A DNA stretch of 64,000 nucleotides from Cardinalis cardinalis (GCA_014549065.1 JACDOX010000085.1:372001-436000), one strand, 5' to 3'; shown: positions 39,961 through 52,609, counted from the stretch's first letter. The notes: generated by a model from the sequence alone, not told the origin. Numbers and translations are program-made.

Positions 39961-42250
39961 GATATCCCCATGGAGGGAACCAGCTAGATAAGACTGCAGA
40001 GTTTTAAAGAATAGAGGAAGCACATAAGACTCTGGGATGTGTTTAGGTACAATGAATCTTAATGTTTCTTTTTCTGGAGCCTAACCTGTCTCTAATAGAG
40101 GACTGAGTAAAATGCGTCAACAGATACAAGAATTTGTTCCTGACTTCCTGGATAAGACTGTCTGTTGTTACTTTCTGTTGCTCCTTTGACCTGATTTTAA
40201 AGGTGACAAATTTCTTGGTTTCAAAGAAAAGCCCATGGGCTGTAGATTGAAATCCTAAAAGACAGCCTGTCAAAAATGTTATGTGAAAAAAAAACCCAGT
40301 AGTTTTTTCTTGTTGCACTTCTGTGGGGATATTTACAATCGGAAAAGAACTCATACTTGTGATATCCTGCAGTATCACTAAATATATTGTAATATTGTTC
40401 ACTGTAATATCTTGTGTGCATTAGTGCTGCTAATGCAAATTAAGGTTNCTGCTCTTTCCTTCTAAGAAGGAATTTACCCCATTGGATTGGAGAACCCCTG
40501 GATCAGGTCAGCCTTGCAGCTACAGGTAACCGTGCAGTGTAGTCAGGTCAGAGGGTATTAAGGAGTTCACAATATAGGCCCCTGGACTGCAAAACTGTTT
40601 TTCAAAACCATAAAACAAAGCCTATATCAATAAAGCAANTGGCAAAACTACAGACAGCACAAGAGGATGACGTTTCCCACAAGTTCTTGGACCATTGCAA
40701 AAATTGTGAAATTTGCTAAATAAAAATTTGGAATCNTCCCAATTTCCTGTGCTAGAAAAGACATCTGTATGTCTGTCTCAAATCTCNTCCTTAACTTCCA
40801 GATTTGTAACTACAGAGCAACTTGAGGATTTTCTTGTAACTTCTGTGGCTTTTCTTTTAATTATTTCACAGGTAATTTCTTGACTTGCAAGTGACTTGNT
40901 GTATGTCAGAGGTCTGTATATATTTTGACTGATTTTTCTCTTTTCAGCTGAGGAGAACTAATTCAATCCACAGTATTTCTCTCACAGCACCTCAGTTTGT
41001 GTCCTGGAAATTGCATGTATTTCCTGCCAAGTCATGCAACTATAACATCATGGCAATCAGTAACAATACTTCTGTTGTTCGAAGCATGAGGTTTTCAGAC
41101 TGTTATTAATCTGGTGGTACTGCTTCTTTTAGTTATTTAACTTTTTCCAAAGCCAAAGAAAATTGATATCTGGAGTATACCAAAAAGGNAGCTGAAACAT
41201 GATCTTAGTCTCTGGTTTGAATATTGTCTTAGTCTGTGATTCTCCTTTGAGTTTACAAAGACAGTAGTGTCGCTCTGGGAAGAAAAACAAGTGTATTTTA
41301 AATTTGCTCTTCACTGGATCACTGAGTGACACAGTTTTTTTTCTCAAGTACTGCATTTGTGATTTGTTAAATGCTTTTGTTTTGGGTGGGCAGAGCCTCT
41401 TTACCATCAGGAAGATACAGGAGATAGTGGGCAGCTGGAGTCAAGCCCTACTTCTTTGGGTGTCTCTTTAGATGTCTTTGGAGGTCCTGGCTCAGTGTTT
41501 ATGCATTTGCTCTTTTCCATTAAAACCAGTTGTCCTTGCACTTTCTGTACCAAATCCTGCCATACAGGGACCAGCAGTCAGTAATTTAGTGGACCCAGAG
41601 GGAGAAGTTGAGATTGAAGAAGCATTAGGTTATAGGATATGCCAATCTAAGTAGGGCAATCGTCACAGCCTGTCAGTAAAGACTGCCCAAGGGGTTTTAT
41701 TTGATTGTCTAATGTGTGTACNCATAATTGTACCACTGACGGTGCTAATTTCGATGTAAGGTTCTTCCAGTGGAAAAATAAAAGATCTAAGAGGTTGTTT
41801 TGCTTGACAGACTATGGTTAAGTGATGTGCTATTAGGATTTGCATAGGAATATATGGGTAATATGCCAATGGAGGCTGCTGTGCCTGAAACCATCCAGTG
41901 GTATCNACTGACTCACTGTCTCACCATGCTGTTAGCAAGTGTGCAAAAATTGCAAGGATATGCCATGTTTCTCACTTCATTATTGCATATCTATCTCAGC
42001 TTGTAAGCAGTTTTATCAAAGGGAATATAGGTAGGAGTAAGTTTCTATTTAACAGGTAGACAGGGGGAGAAAACCCTTGTTTAAGCAGGGTTAAGCAGCT
42101 GTGTTGAGATCTGTGAGGAGTCAGATCTGGAAGACACAAGTAGACCCCAAATAGTACAAGCAGTTGGATCCATGGTGTGTGGATTCATGCGTGTAAAAAT
42201 CAGATTTAAGGCCCAATCTAGAGACTATCTCTAGTGATGCTTTGAGCTAC

Positions 42251-42427
42251 AGGGCAGGCACAGGACAGGCACAGGGCTGCAGGGAGGCACAGGACAGGCA
42301 CAGAGCTGCAGGGAGGCACAGGACAGGCACAGGACAGGCACAGGGCTGCAGGGAGGCACAGGACAGGCACAGGGCTGCAGGGAGGCACAGGGCTGCAGGA
42401 AGGCACAGGACAGGCACAGGGCAGGGC
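42251..42427. repeat. Minisatellite, 29-bp modular unit
   Basis: The unit is two modules: ggcacaggaca (copied variably) plus ggcacagggctgcaggga. Full 29-bp copies begin at 42,257, 42,286 and 42,354. The copy at 42,315 is 39 bp because of an extra 10-bp module, and the copy at 42,383 lacks the first module. A last partial copy runs into gcagggcag. Only a few substitutions separate the copies, so the array is young and probably variable in length between individuals. Because 29 is not a multiple of three, overlapping low-complexity frames arise on both strands; they are not genes. Confidence 0.95.
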
Positions 42428-42809
42428 AGTCCATGCCTGGGGAGGTGTGGAATGGTGCCAGGTTCTTGCTGCTCCTCACTCAGCCCTGAGTCATGGCTGG
42501 GGACTGACCTCAGGCTGGCCAGGCTGCCAGCTCTGCCTGGGTCTGAGGGCAGCCTCAAACAGAGAATCACTTTAAGAGTACTTATTTTGTTTTCTTTTCC
42601 TTTTTGTAAGCTTTTAATGCCCTGTGTATTTCATTTTTATTTTCAGTTCTAGTTTCCTTGGTGTAAGTAAAATAGTTGTCCTTTCTGCTTTTCTTATAAT
42701 GAGTTAAGCATCATATCGTTAATTTAACAATTAACACTNATTTAACAAAATTAATATCTAGTTTAATTTAAGATGATGCCTGGGTAACATTTAAAAGGAA
42801 GAGCTCTCA

Positions 42810-42857
42810 GAATCGTAGAATCATTCAATCATCAAGGTTGGAAAAGACCTTTTCTTT
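42810..42857 (-). mobile_element. CR1 LINE 3' tip fragment
   Basis: The words 'agaatcgtagaatcattcaatcatc' and 'aaggttggaaaagacctt' are the reverse complement of a CR1 3' terminus (gaccttt.../ccaacctt.../gattctatgattct). Only about 45 bases remain, so the insertion is either extremely truncated or eroded. Confidence 0.75.
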
Positions 42858-42859
42858 CA

Positions 42860-45800
42860 GAAATGAGTAAAACTTCAGGAGGGCTTGGGGTTTTTTAGGT
42901 GTAGAACAAGATCCTACTTAGTGGAAGGTGTGAAATANATAACATTTAATCTTTGTTGTGAGTCTTTCCTAAAAATAACCAGTTATAATACTGGACAAAA
43001 GGTAATATTATACATGGTGTGTAATAGTCATGAACTTGAGTCTAACCTCAAGATCCTGTCTANGAATTATGAGATACTCTTCTTGTAACCTTTGCCATTA
43101 ATACTTTCAGCTTTGTGGGTTAATATCAACAGAGCCATATCAGGCTTAGGACCTACAAAAACACTCAAAATAAACCAAATTTAGACAATGTGAACCAGGA
43201 AGGGGAAGGACAGGCTCCAGCTCTGTATGAAATGCTGACTGGATTAACTGCCACAAGGTTAATGTGGCTCCATGATCTCTACTAGAACTGCACAAGTAGT
43301 AATCAGTTAGATGTGAAATGGATGAGTTAGCTTGTATTTTGTCAGAGGAATGCAAACTTACAAAGAACAATAAAAGGTGTTAAACAGCAAAATCTAGGTT
43401 TAATTTTTCCTTTTGCTGAAAGGCTTAGCAGAANATTGGAAAGGTTTTGTCCCAAGAGGCAAAATTGATCCNGTCTCTGGACTAATAGTAGTAGAGCTTG
43501 CTTGTTGTTTTCTGAACTAGCCACGTGAAATACCTTTTGTTTAGAAGATTCTCATACACTTTATAGATGAACCTTGGCCAGTGATTCTTTTGAACAGTAT
43601 ATTTTGAATTATAATTATAGCATAGAGTCAGATCATCTTCTCTTTGGCTTTTCTTTAAAATTCTGGAAGAGTGCTTTGCGAAAGAAATCTGTTGGGATAA
43701 TGTGATTTTNCTGGTGTATATGTAATGGGCTGACTTCTGTCTCCCTAGTCTTAGACAGAATTAAGTGGCAGAAATAATAAAACTTTTGAAATCCTCAATG
43801 AAATACACTTTATACAATATTCCATGACAGAAGAGGGATGCTATCATAATTATTAAAAGGCAGATAAGCCTAATAAAGAATGAGTGAAGATTGACAGGCA
43901 TAATATTGCATTCTATGTTAGCTCAGTCTAAATCCTATAAATCCTGCTTTTCTTCTACTGAAAGAGAATTTTTTTAAAATATGTCTGGGGGTTGTCTGTT
44001 CCCCTAGCCAACGGATGACAAACAGCTCTTGGAATTTCTGTGTGCAATGTTAGAGATCTTTCTGTCACTAAAGTTTTTGTCCAGTTTACTTAACCTAAAA
44101 AAAGACCCAAATCCCACTATGCAAAAGTAATNTGGTAGCAATCTGTTTTCCATTTGAAGCTCAACTCTAATCAGAATAGAGTGCAAAGATGGGGAGATAA
44201 AATAGGTAGTGAGTAGAAGGAAATCAAAGGAAGCGAAAGGGCATAGCACCCTTCTGTGTCAGGCCGTGATTGTTGGAGAGGCAGTGAGAGAATTCTGCTG
44301 TGTGAGTCAGAAATTCAGAGGCACCAGCCTGGCATTACAATGGTAACTCAGTCTCACCTAATTACTATCGCTAGAGAGATGAGTAGTCAGGCATTCAGGA
44401 AAAGGAAAACTGATTTCTATTTGTAATTGCTTTTGTTTATAACTGATGGGAGCTGTTAACATCTGTATCCTCAGGCTCTGAGTCCATTAGAGAGCTGGGA
44501 GGAATGGCTAAGATGGAATTGCAGCAGGGAGGAGCATGTGGCAAGACAGCGAGGACTGCCAGGCATCCTGTAATGTCATCAGCACGGCAGCCTCCACAGA
44601 TCTGCACTGCATTCCAAAACAGATCCTTCCAATCAAACTTTAGCTCTCATTATAGATCAGAAATAAAAATGTGGACGTTCCGTGGCTCACAGTGTTTCAA
44701 GGACTGCTTTGTTTTCTCCAGCAGTGTGACCTTTCCTCTCAGTGAGTACACTACTGAGCCACCCAAGCTTCCAGGACACGAGGACACAGCATGACAGNCT
44801 GTGAAATCCAGTTTGACAGTGCTAAAAACATGAAACTACTTGCAAGAAAGTCCCCTAATGCTTCCTCCCCCATCTCTTCTTAGTTCTGGATTGCAAGGCA
44901 GCCAAGAAAGCATTCCCAAGAGCTATGCTCAGTCTGAGTCATTTGGAAACCTGTTTTAACTTCTTTAGCAGATTTAAAATAATGTTTGAGACTGTGCATC
45001 TGCCAAAGAATATAGTGCAATGGTTCATAGAATGTATTTTTTTAAGAAAGGTTGATTTTTAATTCTTTTTATCTGGCATGTACGTGTTTGAGGAAAGAGT
45101 GAGAAAGCAATACAGTGATCACTTTGGAGGAAATGGCATTGGAGCCCTTGTACTTTTCATTGCAGGAAGCTGCAGGAAGCCAAATACTAAAAAGACTAAA
45201 AATAGAAAATTGGTATTTTGATATATACACCATAGTCATTAGCCAATTTATACTGGTTTAGGTTACGTTTTCATTCTGAGGGGAATTTGATTCCTGAGGA
45301 TACCTGTAAGCACAGAAGGGAATTAGGTCCTCANAAGTTTGCTGAATGCTCAAATTCTGATAAACAGCCAGCTTCCAACTCTGCAAGGCTCAGCTATTTG
45401 AAAATTAATCTTTTCCTAGCAAAGGACTGTCCTAAATGTTTCCCACTTAAACAGTTATATAAATATTTGCATTTCTTCGATGATGCATGTCCAAATTTGC
45501 ATGCTGCTNGTTTGATTACTTGGTGTAATCATAGCATTTACATAAATATGCATGAAAGGCACCATCATTTCCTCCCCTGTGTCTCACATGCTTTAGATTT
45601 ATGTACCAGGGGAGAGATGTACATTGTGCAATTCTGCTTCAGGAGGGTATGTTGCCTGCTCTGGCATCACTTACAATACGGAGGCAGGATTTATATGGTG
45701 CCCTTCATCTGTGTTTATTTGGACAACTCATTGTTAATGTAGCTGGCCCTGTCTCCTGGAAATTTTACTAACCTGCNTTTCAAGCAGTCTTACCAGAGAA

Positions 45801-47640
45801 GGCTTTTGCTTTTAAAGTGTATTTTGTGTGCTGTACTCTCATCTTTTCAAAATTGCAATAGGATGTGCAAAGAGGATGTGCAATTAGTTCAGAATGTGTG
45901 TGCTCTCCACTTTCCTTTTAAATCTGTGAGGAGAGATAAAAGACTTTTCTAAACTATCAATGGATTTGTTTGCCAGATGCTCTCCAGATGAGTACAGTGA
46001 GGGTGGAGAAAGCCGAACTTTTGGCTCAACATAATTCCTTTGGTTCTTTTCATATTTCTTTCAAAACAAGCTTTTGTTTGTTTTTTAAGAAACAGGAAAA
46101 AAAATCTTGGCAAGTACAAGGCATTTTAGAGGGAAGATTAGTTTGTGTAGTATTGTATTGAAAAATTGGACATCTTTAGTTTTAGAGAGATGGAGGAAAT
46201 TGCTCAAGGCTTTTTCNGACTCTCTGAAGGATTTTATTTTTTCAATACATGGGTTATAGCTTTGCTAATGTTGCAGAATGTTCTGTATGTGACAAGTCTG
46301 AAAATAACAGAATTGTCATTTTTATTACTTGTATCATTTTTTCTCCTGTCCCCAGCATGTAAGAGGGCACTTGTTCTGAGTTCTCTGAGAAGCAAAACTG
46401 GAAACAAGCTGCTACTTTGTTTTCTCTTTGCACCCTGACATTTCTTAACAAGAGAAGAATGCAGAANGCTTGCAGAAGAGATTATTTTCTTATAATTTTG
46501 CAAGAAATAACAAATGGAAGTTTGATGATTTTGATTTGGTAATGATGTGTTGCATGAGAAATATGCAAAGCAATTCGAAATGCCAAGAGAGTCAGGCATT
46601 TTGAACCTCCCTACCTGGTATAAATGCCAGACTGTGCTTCCTTCTGGAGAAAGAATTGTCNTATTTTCTGTGTATGACAAACTACTTCAGCTTTTGGACT
46701 GCTGATAACTCTAGCACATAAATCACAAAGATTGAGGGCTCCAGTGGGAAAAGGAGCAATTAAAGAAGCAATTGACTGATCACCACTGTCATTAGTGAAA
46801 GTGGAGGACAATTAAACAAACCAACCAAGCAAAAAACCCACCTCAATCCTGTATAGGCTTGTTCAGAGGTCTGGTGCTGAAGGCCTTTAACAATACTAGA
46901 ACAGGAGTTTCCATCACAAAAATGTGTCCCCATCATGGTACTCCAGCCTGTTGCACCCAGAATGAACAATCAATCAGCAGCCAGGAAGAGAGGCTTGTGT
47001 GGGAGTGATTCTCACTGATGAGCCATCAGTGTCTTTTTCTGCCCACAAGGATACATGTTCCTTTTTAAAATTTGTACTTTGTATTATTTACCCAGTATAT
47101 TATCCAGATCTTCAACTTGCCTTGGAAGTGCTTTAAATTCAGACAGACTGAACATAGATGTTTGGTACAACTTGATTGCTTTGCTGTGAGCAAATTTGCA
47201 AAACCAAATCAAATGTTGGTTCCCCCCTCAATATATTTTTCATAAATCTTTCCAAAGGATGGATTAGTTCTTATGTAGGGGCCTGGGAAAGAACTGTAAA
47301 GCACCTCAAGACAAAGAATCNTGGGCTAAGGCCATGGTCTCCTGTTTTCTGTACAGAAGCAGGCAAGTGAGGTCTCAGGGTGGACATCATAAAGCACNCA
47401 TGGGTTTGCATTGAGCATGCCTAGCATATCTCTATACCACAGAGTGAACTGCAGGTCTGGAATATTTCACTATCAGTGCCTAAGACTGAAAAATCAGTAT
47501 ATTTATGCTGTAACTAATGCTGTTCACTGTCATTTTTTCACCTCATTACTGAGACAAGTTGAAAAGCAAAGGTCACAGTTTGCTTCAGCTGCCATTGCTA
47601 AGTTCATAGGCAGGAAGGAAATGCCTTCTGCCAGAAAGTA
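42860..47640. other. Non-coding stretch with possible regulatory blocks
   Basis: No confirmed exons. A 152-codon plus-strand open frame (45,287-45,742) looks accidental: it is rich in tyrosine, histidine and cysteine without a domain, and it overlaps octamer-like words. A small tandem duplication of aggatgtgcaa lies at about 45,860-45,883. The blocks near 44,260-44,460 and 45,440-45,740 resemble conserved non-coding DNA (TAATTA, ATTTGCAT, SOX-like words). Confidence 0.4.
45440..45740. promoter_or_regulatory. Possible enhancer-like block with octamer words
   Basis: Two ATTTGCAT octamer words in the same orientation (about 45,464 and 45,495) flank a TGATGCATG core, followed by TGATTACTTGG and TAAATATGCATG. 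Octamer sites bind POU factors in known families. The arrangement suggests a regulatory element, but function and conservation are inferred. Confidence 0.25.
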
Positions 47641-47654
47641 TTTGGATGGTAACA

Positions 47655-47708
47655 TTTAGAAAAGATGATCCTTGAGGCTCCCTTCCAACCTGGTAGTCTA
47701 TGATTCTC
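47655..47708 (+). mobile_element. CR1 LINE 3' tip fragment
   Basis: The run 'gatgatccttgaggctcccttccaacctggtagtctatgattctctg' matches the last bases of a CR1 subfamily, including the terminal atgattct-type repeat. Upstream sequence is not clearly CR1, so the copy is strongly 5'-truncated. Confidence 0.85.
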
Positions 47709-49859
47709 TGCTTCTCTCTTGTATACAATAAGATGATGCTGATTCCTGTATCTCCTCTGAGAGTCTTTCCCTGTCCCTGCATTGCCACTGTGCTTCTTCC
47801 CCCCATCCTGTGCAGCTTGTCCCAAATTACTCTTCCCACTTGGTAAGAATCTGTTTCTTTCCCACCACTTGTCCTTCAAAGGTAGCAGTGCCCCCATTTC
47901 CTTCTCTCCTAAAAGTCCTCTCAGCACTTCTATGCTCTGGCTGGCAGTCACTGCCAGCTTTGGCAGGTCCATGTGCCAGGGTACAGCAAGGTCAATGCAT
48001 GGCTGTGAGTCAGTGGTGGAGAAAAAGTATNTTTTCATTGGGTGGTGAAACCATTTGATCCATGACTCCAAATGTATTATCCCCCTGTTAAATGAGTTGG
48101 TCTCAGTAGTCTGTCTTAGCACCAAAGATAAAGGGAGTTTGCAGGAAGATGCTGTGGAAAGCTTTGGGTGGACAGTGCAGAGTTTGAGTCCACTTTAATG
48201 TAAGAAAACTGCAGCTGCTGAAATGATGGGAGGCAGACACAAAGGCAGACTTGGCCCTTTCTCAGGCTACTNCAGACTCCATGCTGCTTAATGAAAGACT
48301 TCCAGGTTCTGTTCTTCTAAATCAAAGAATCTGTCCCAGAAAAAGCAAAGCTTAAGGATAATGTGCAGAGCAGTTTTAGGAAAGTTCCAGCATGTACTGG
48401 GGTGGGTGCTAGTACTGTGGGGAAGAGGGTAAAAGAGGGGGAGTTTCCTCTAAAGCCCTGTATATTGCACAGCTCAGAAAAACAAGACTGTCACCATCTC
48501 ATCAGTTGCCCTCCCTTCCCTTCACTACACCTTGGNTGTTCCCCAGTGAGAGTGTCCTGCCTCTGCTTTGCTCTAGAAATCAAACATCCTTGACAGCAGG
48601 CTTGGTGCCTCATGCCAGAGGAGTCTGCATGACTGTAACAGCTCTAAATACAGTGAGGGCCTTAAGCAGGCAGATCTGGCTGCAAAAACTCCCTTGTAAA
48701 TGTTCTCATACTGAGAATAGTTCTTCTGCTGCTCTTGAAATATGGAAGATAAATGAACATTAACATGCTGGAGCTATCTACAACTAATAAACTGCAGTGC
48801 CTAAGTGTTTATGTATGGAACTTGTGCTCACCAATGCACAGCTCTGATTTATCTGTCCCTGGGGAGAACTAGGTAGCAGCTCTTTTGCTTAAGTGCTTCC
48901 AGTTGGGGTACAAAAACAAAATTATCATTTAGGGCTTTCTGCTTAGCAAGACTTTCAACTTTCCTGTACAAAATGCAGATGAGGAAAAAACTAATGTTTT
49001 CCCACCCATCTCTGGATGACCTGTTTAGCAGCAAAGCTTTGTAGCTCACTTGCAGGTTAACAAAGAAGCCAAACCCACACAGCAGTCTCCCCCTGACACA
49101 ACTTCTCTGCTGGCCATTTTATTCCCAAGTTTTTCTTTTGTGTGCCTCTAGTAAAGTGCCATTGTTTGCTTATGCACTTCTTGTCTGTGCAGTGTTCAGA
49201 ACACAGGAAACCTCAGCTATGCCAAAAATCTTTAATGAAGTATTCAGAGAACATTTTTAAAAGGCATTCCNCTATGTAGCTGTATAACTGTAGTCTCTCT
49301 GCTCAGACTAACAGCCATGAGGACAAATATATATACTGATAATTTTATTTGGCAAATCAGTTCATTTGTGCTCAGTCCAAGGCACAAAACTAATTCTGCA
49401 GTGATTACATGTACAGGTGTACTCTTTCTTTTATTTTTCCAATGGACTCAAGAAATAAGCTCAGCTTCAAGGATCTGGAAGAGGTTATTTGGTAATTTTG
49501 GTACAGGGCATCCATTAGGAGTTAGTAAAAAACTCCCTTGTTTTGAATGTGGGTTTTGTGTCAGTGAATTTCTGTAGCATCCNTGAGGCCACGTAGCTTG
49601 GAGTGACACCTTCTAGTTACAAATCTCAGCTGGAAAGACAGATACTCCTTGGGACTTTTCGTAGAGTAGATCTGTGCAAGCCTCAAGAGGCTGTGTTGTG
49701 CAGACTGTGACTCTGGCAGGGGACAGCTTTGTCCCCAGGTCTGTTTGTTTGTCTTTTCCTACCTGAAACAGAGGCATGGGGCTGTCCTTTCTTTTGTGTC
49801 TGGGATGTCAGGAGGGAGGGGCCTGGCAAGGGCTGCGCTCAGCCTTAAATGAGAAAGGT

Positions 49860-50440
49860 GAAGCGGGGACACAGGGCCTGAGCAAGCAGGAAGGAGGAGC
49901 TGCGGGATGAGAAGCGCTCCCCGGAGAGGGGCCAGGGCAGGGTGCATGGAGAGTGGCACGGAGCAGAGCTTGCCAGAGGCCTGTTACAACAAGCAATTGC
50001 CATTTCCACAGCCAGTTCAGCAACTGGTGGAGGTAATGCAGCAACCACAGCAGCACGGAGCTCAGCTCTGGCTGTAAAACGTGTACAGAATCCTTGGCTA
50101 ACACTCCAGCAGCTCAGTCCACGGGCTGGAGTCTCAGCAGCATCTGCAGTGCAGGAGCATCTCCAAGTGCCGGAGGCCTGAGAGCAGCACGGTCCTTCCC
50201 CGGGACAGCGTGTTTGCATCCCTGCACCTCTGCAGTGCTCACAGACGAGCACATTGAATGCAAATCGTCCTCCTGAGCCCGTTTTTATGTTTACCTTGTT
50301 TTCCTGCATGGCGTGTTTGCAAATACTTGCGAGTTAAACACGGCTCGGACTGCGTAGGAACACGAGGGATCACGTACACAGCCCTGGCAGCGCGTCAGGC
50401 TCCGGGAGAGGCAGCGCTGAGACAGTTCTAGGTGGAGCTG
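49860..50440. promoter_or_regulatory. Weak CpG-rich patch, possible minor promoter
   Basis: CpG pairs are clearly more frequent here than in surrounding DNA, although far less dense than in the island at 12.4-14 kb. A perfect octamer ATGCAAAT sits at 50,258-50,265. Overlapping frames of 80 (plus) and 154 (minus) codons are alanine/serine-rich and lack motifs. A donor-like gtggag/gtaatg occurs near 50,033 on the plus strand. It may be a tissue-specific promoter or an eroded island. Confidence 0.3.
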
Positions 50441-52207
50441 TCTGAGATAGCTGCAAGTGCAAGTTTCACAGACTCCTCTCAGAACATTGCCTGCAGGGCA
50501 CAGATGTGATAGGAGGGGATGAATACACTCCTGTATTTGTTGCGTGCTTGTTTTTGAAGCTGAGCTTTTAAAACAATGTCACTCTTCCTTCTACGGTTGT
50601 TTAACTCCACCACAGGACGCCAGTGCCTGGTATTGAGCCTGAGCCTTGCCACACCAGTTGCCTGTTCAATCAATCCTTTCCTTCTTGCTAAAGCCAGGCA
50701 GGATGCCCAGGCCACGAGGAGCACAGTGCAGGGGCGCTTGCAGGGTGCTTGTGCTCTCCTGTCCATCNGTGAGGTCCTTGTGTCATTCTGTGCCCCCCAG
50801 CAGCACTGCAGCTCCCTGCCTCTCCCAGCCCAGCTCCTCTGCTTGTGAAAACTGATGGTCCTTCAGACCCTGCAGAGTAGGGACCCACTGGCACTCATGG
50901 TCCCTCCACCTTCCTGACCACCCTTTGCCTGCTGCCCTCTGTGGAGATTATTTTCACCACCATCTTTTGTTAGGGTAAATCCTGGTCTTCTTNAGCTGAG
51001 TTCTCTTATGAATATGTTTCACAATACTAAGAAATTTCTCACAAGAAGACAGCCTCTGAAATGTTAATTTAGACATATTTCCCTTCNATCTTTTCCACTT
51101 TAAAAATTCCATTTCATTCTGGAGGGCTTGGTCGTAGTCCTACAGAAGAAAATATCTTTAAAAAATAAAAGCACCACACAAAAAAACCCCACAAACAACT
51201 GATGGGAAGTCTCTCTTGTACACCATAGGTCTGCCTTATATTAAATACACCACATCACCGTGGGTATTTTGTGTAAGTTTGAATTTCTTTGCATTGTCAG
51301 CCAATGATGGATTGCCTTGGTGTTTATAAATACTGAGAGAAAACCCAAACAAAGGTTCAGATCACTGTGTCATCTCCTTTAATTATTTGTCCAATATGGC
51401 TACAGAAATGTTATCTGTGTTTTTAAAAATAAAAACTCCTAAGAGATCAAAGGACATCATAGGAAGACTGNATAAACATTTATGGATTCCAGCTGAAAAA
51501 AACTAGAGCTATAAAGTCTAAATACTTAGGAGGGTCTTTCCTTCATCAAATAATACTTGGACCAGTCTGACCTGTATCTTATTCTCCTGACTAAGTTTTA
51601 ATAGAAGGTTTGGTTTACAGCATGGTTTTCAGCAGCCCTGAGGCCAGGGAACAGATCTGAACTGGTAGTGCCAGCAGTTATTTTATNACTTGAGCAGGCA
51701 TGTTCTTACATGATGTGGGATCATTATGCAGTGATACTGAAATTTCTCCCATTCTTTAATACTTCAAAGCAATTTGCATCAGAAAAAAAAAATCTGTTTT
51801 ATATCCTCTATAAATTCAAGTTCTTTATTGCACAGTAAAGTATTGGTTATTTGTTATTGGTTATTTGGTTTTCATTGTTGGAATTGGTTGTGCCTCTAGT
51901 TNAATCCCTTCATTTGAAAAAGAAGCCTGTGATCCACTTAGGATGGGTCTCCTTCTTAAAAGAATTTGGGGCTGCAGAACTGAGCTGAAAATATCATAGT
52001 ACTTTGTAAAGTACTACATTGGTGCCAGAATCCAGGTTCAGAGTCGTCTGATTTGCTTGTCTTTGTCACTGGTGCATCTGCCTTTNCTGTGTTGCAATTC
52101 TCCTGAGCCTCTTCTGCAGAATGGGTTGCCTTTCCCTTGAAATGATGAACAAAAATGTGCCAAAACCCTTGTGTGCAGTGACAAGCAGTTATCAGAGCTG
52201 CTTGAGA

Positions 52208-52254
52208 TTAAAAACTCAACCATCAGAGGCTGAGTTAAAAACTCAACCATCAGA
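52208..52254. repeat. Spaced 20-bp direct duplication
   Basis: The 20-mer ttaaaaactcaaccatcaga occurs at 52,208-52,227 and again at 52,235-52,254, identical, with 7 bases between. Perfect identity indicates a recent local duplication. Confidence 0.93.
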
Positions 52255-52377
52255 CACACAGCTCTATTCAAGGGTGCAGGGATTTGAAATCTCATCTCTG
52301 CTGAGTGTGGGTTAGATGCACTTTGCCATTGTTTCCAAGAGCTGCCTGGAGTTCTGTTGTATTGGGAAATGCATGAT

Positions 52378-52403
52378 CATGAATTTAAAGCTTTAAATTC
52401 ATG
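52378..52403. repeat. 26-bp perfect palindrome
   Basis: The half site catgaatttaaag is followed directly by its exact reverse complement, with no spacer. The symmetry breaks at the next base on each side. It lies 207 bases upstream of the solo LTR. Perfect palindromes without a spacer are rare by chance at this length; it could form a cruciform or be the remnant of a small inverted-repeat element. Confidence 0.95.
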
Positions 52404-52603
52404 CCTGTGATGTTGTGGGTGGGAGGAAAATCCCAGAAAATCCTTTTTGGTCAGTGACTATGTTGTATTAACCATTCTATCCCTGGGCTCACCCTATCTG
52501 CAGTCTTTAACTGCTCCAGGGGCTCACTGATACTTAGAGATAAGAGGGAGAGAATCATTAGACCATGTTCTGATTAATGACAGTGACATTGTGTCCNTGT
52601 AGA

Positions 52604-52609
52604 GATCTC
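52604..52609. repeat. 5' target-site duplication of LTR
   Basis: The hexamer gatctc directly precedes the LTR TG end and is repeated exactly at 52,997-53,002 after its CA end. A 6-bp duplication is typical of class II (ERVK-like) avian retroviruses. Confidence 0.88.

Larger units (their letters stand above)
25375..42240. other. Long non-coding stretch
   Basis: Nearly 17 kb of mostly unique AT-rich DNA with no confirmed coding exon. Simple sequence includes a (TTG)n run at about 27,901-27,918, an (AAT)-rich run near 26,287-26,310 and T-runs near 35,738. Two candidate exons (33,963-34,022 plus, 36,687-36,523 minus) and a possible conserved element around 39,820-39,960 are listed separately. 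The composition fits a large intron or an intergenic desert. Confidence 0.55.
47710..52600. other. Non-coding stretch
   Basis: Mostly unique DNA. Nothing gene-like is supported apart from the CpG-rich patch at 49.86-50.44 kb, the spaced duplication at 52.21 kb and the palindrome at 52.38 kb. A pair of imperfect 14-bp attggttatttg units lies at 51,842-51,869. Confidence 0.5.

Noticed and set aside
42218..42652. Overlapping open frames on both strands rich in CPVP/CLPAALCLS or GTGQAQGCREAQ
   Set aside because: Produced by the 29-bp minisatellite in all frames; low complexity.
45287..45742. 151-residue plus-strand frame
   Set aside because: Composition rich in Tyr, His and Cys without a domain, not bounded by splice sites; overlaps regulatory-looking words.
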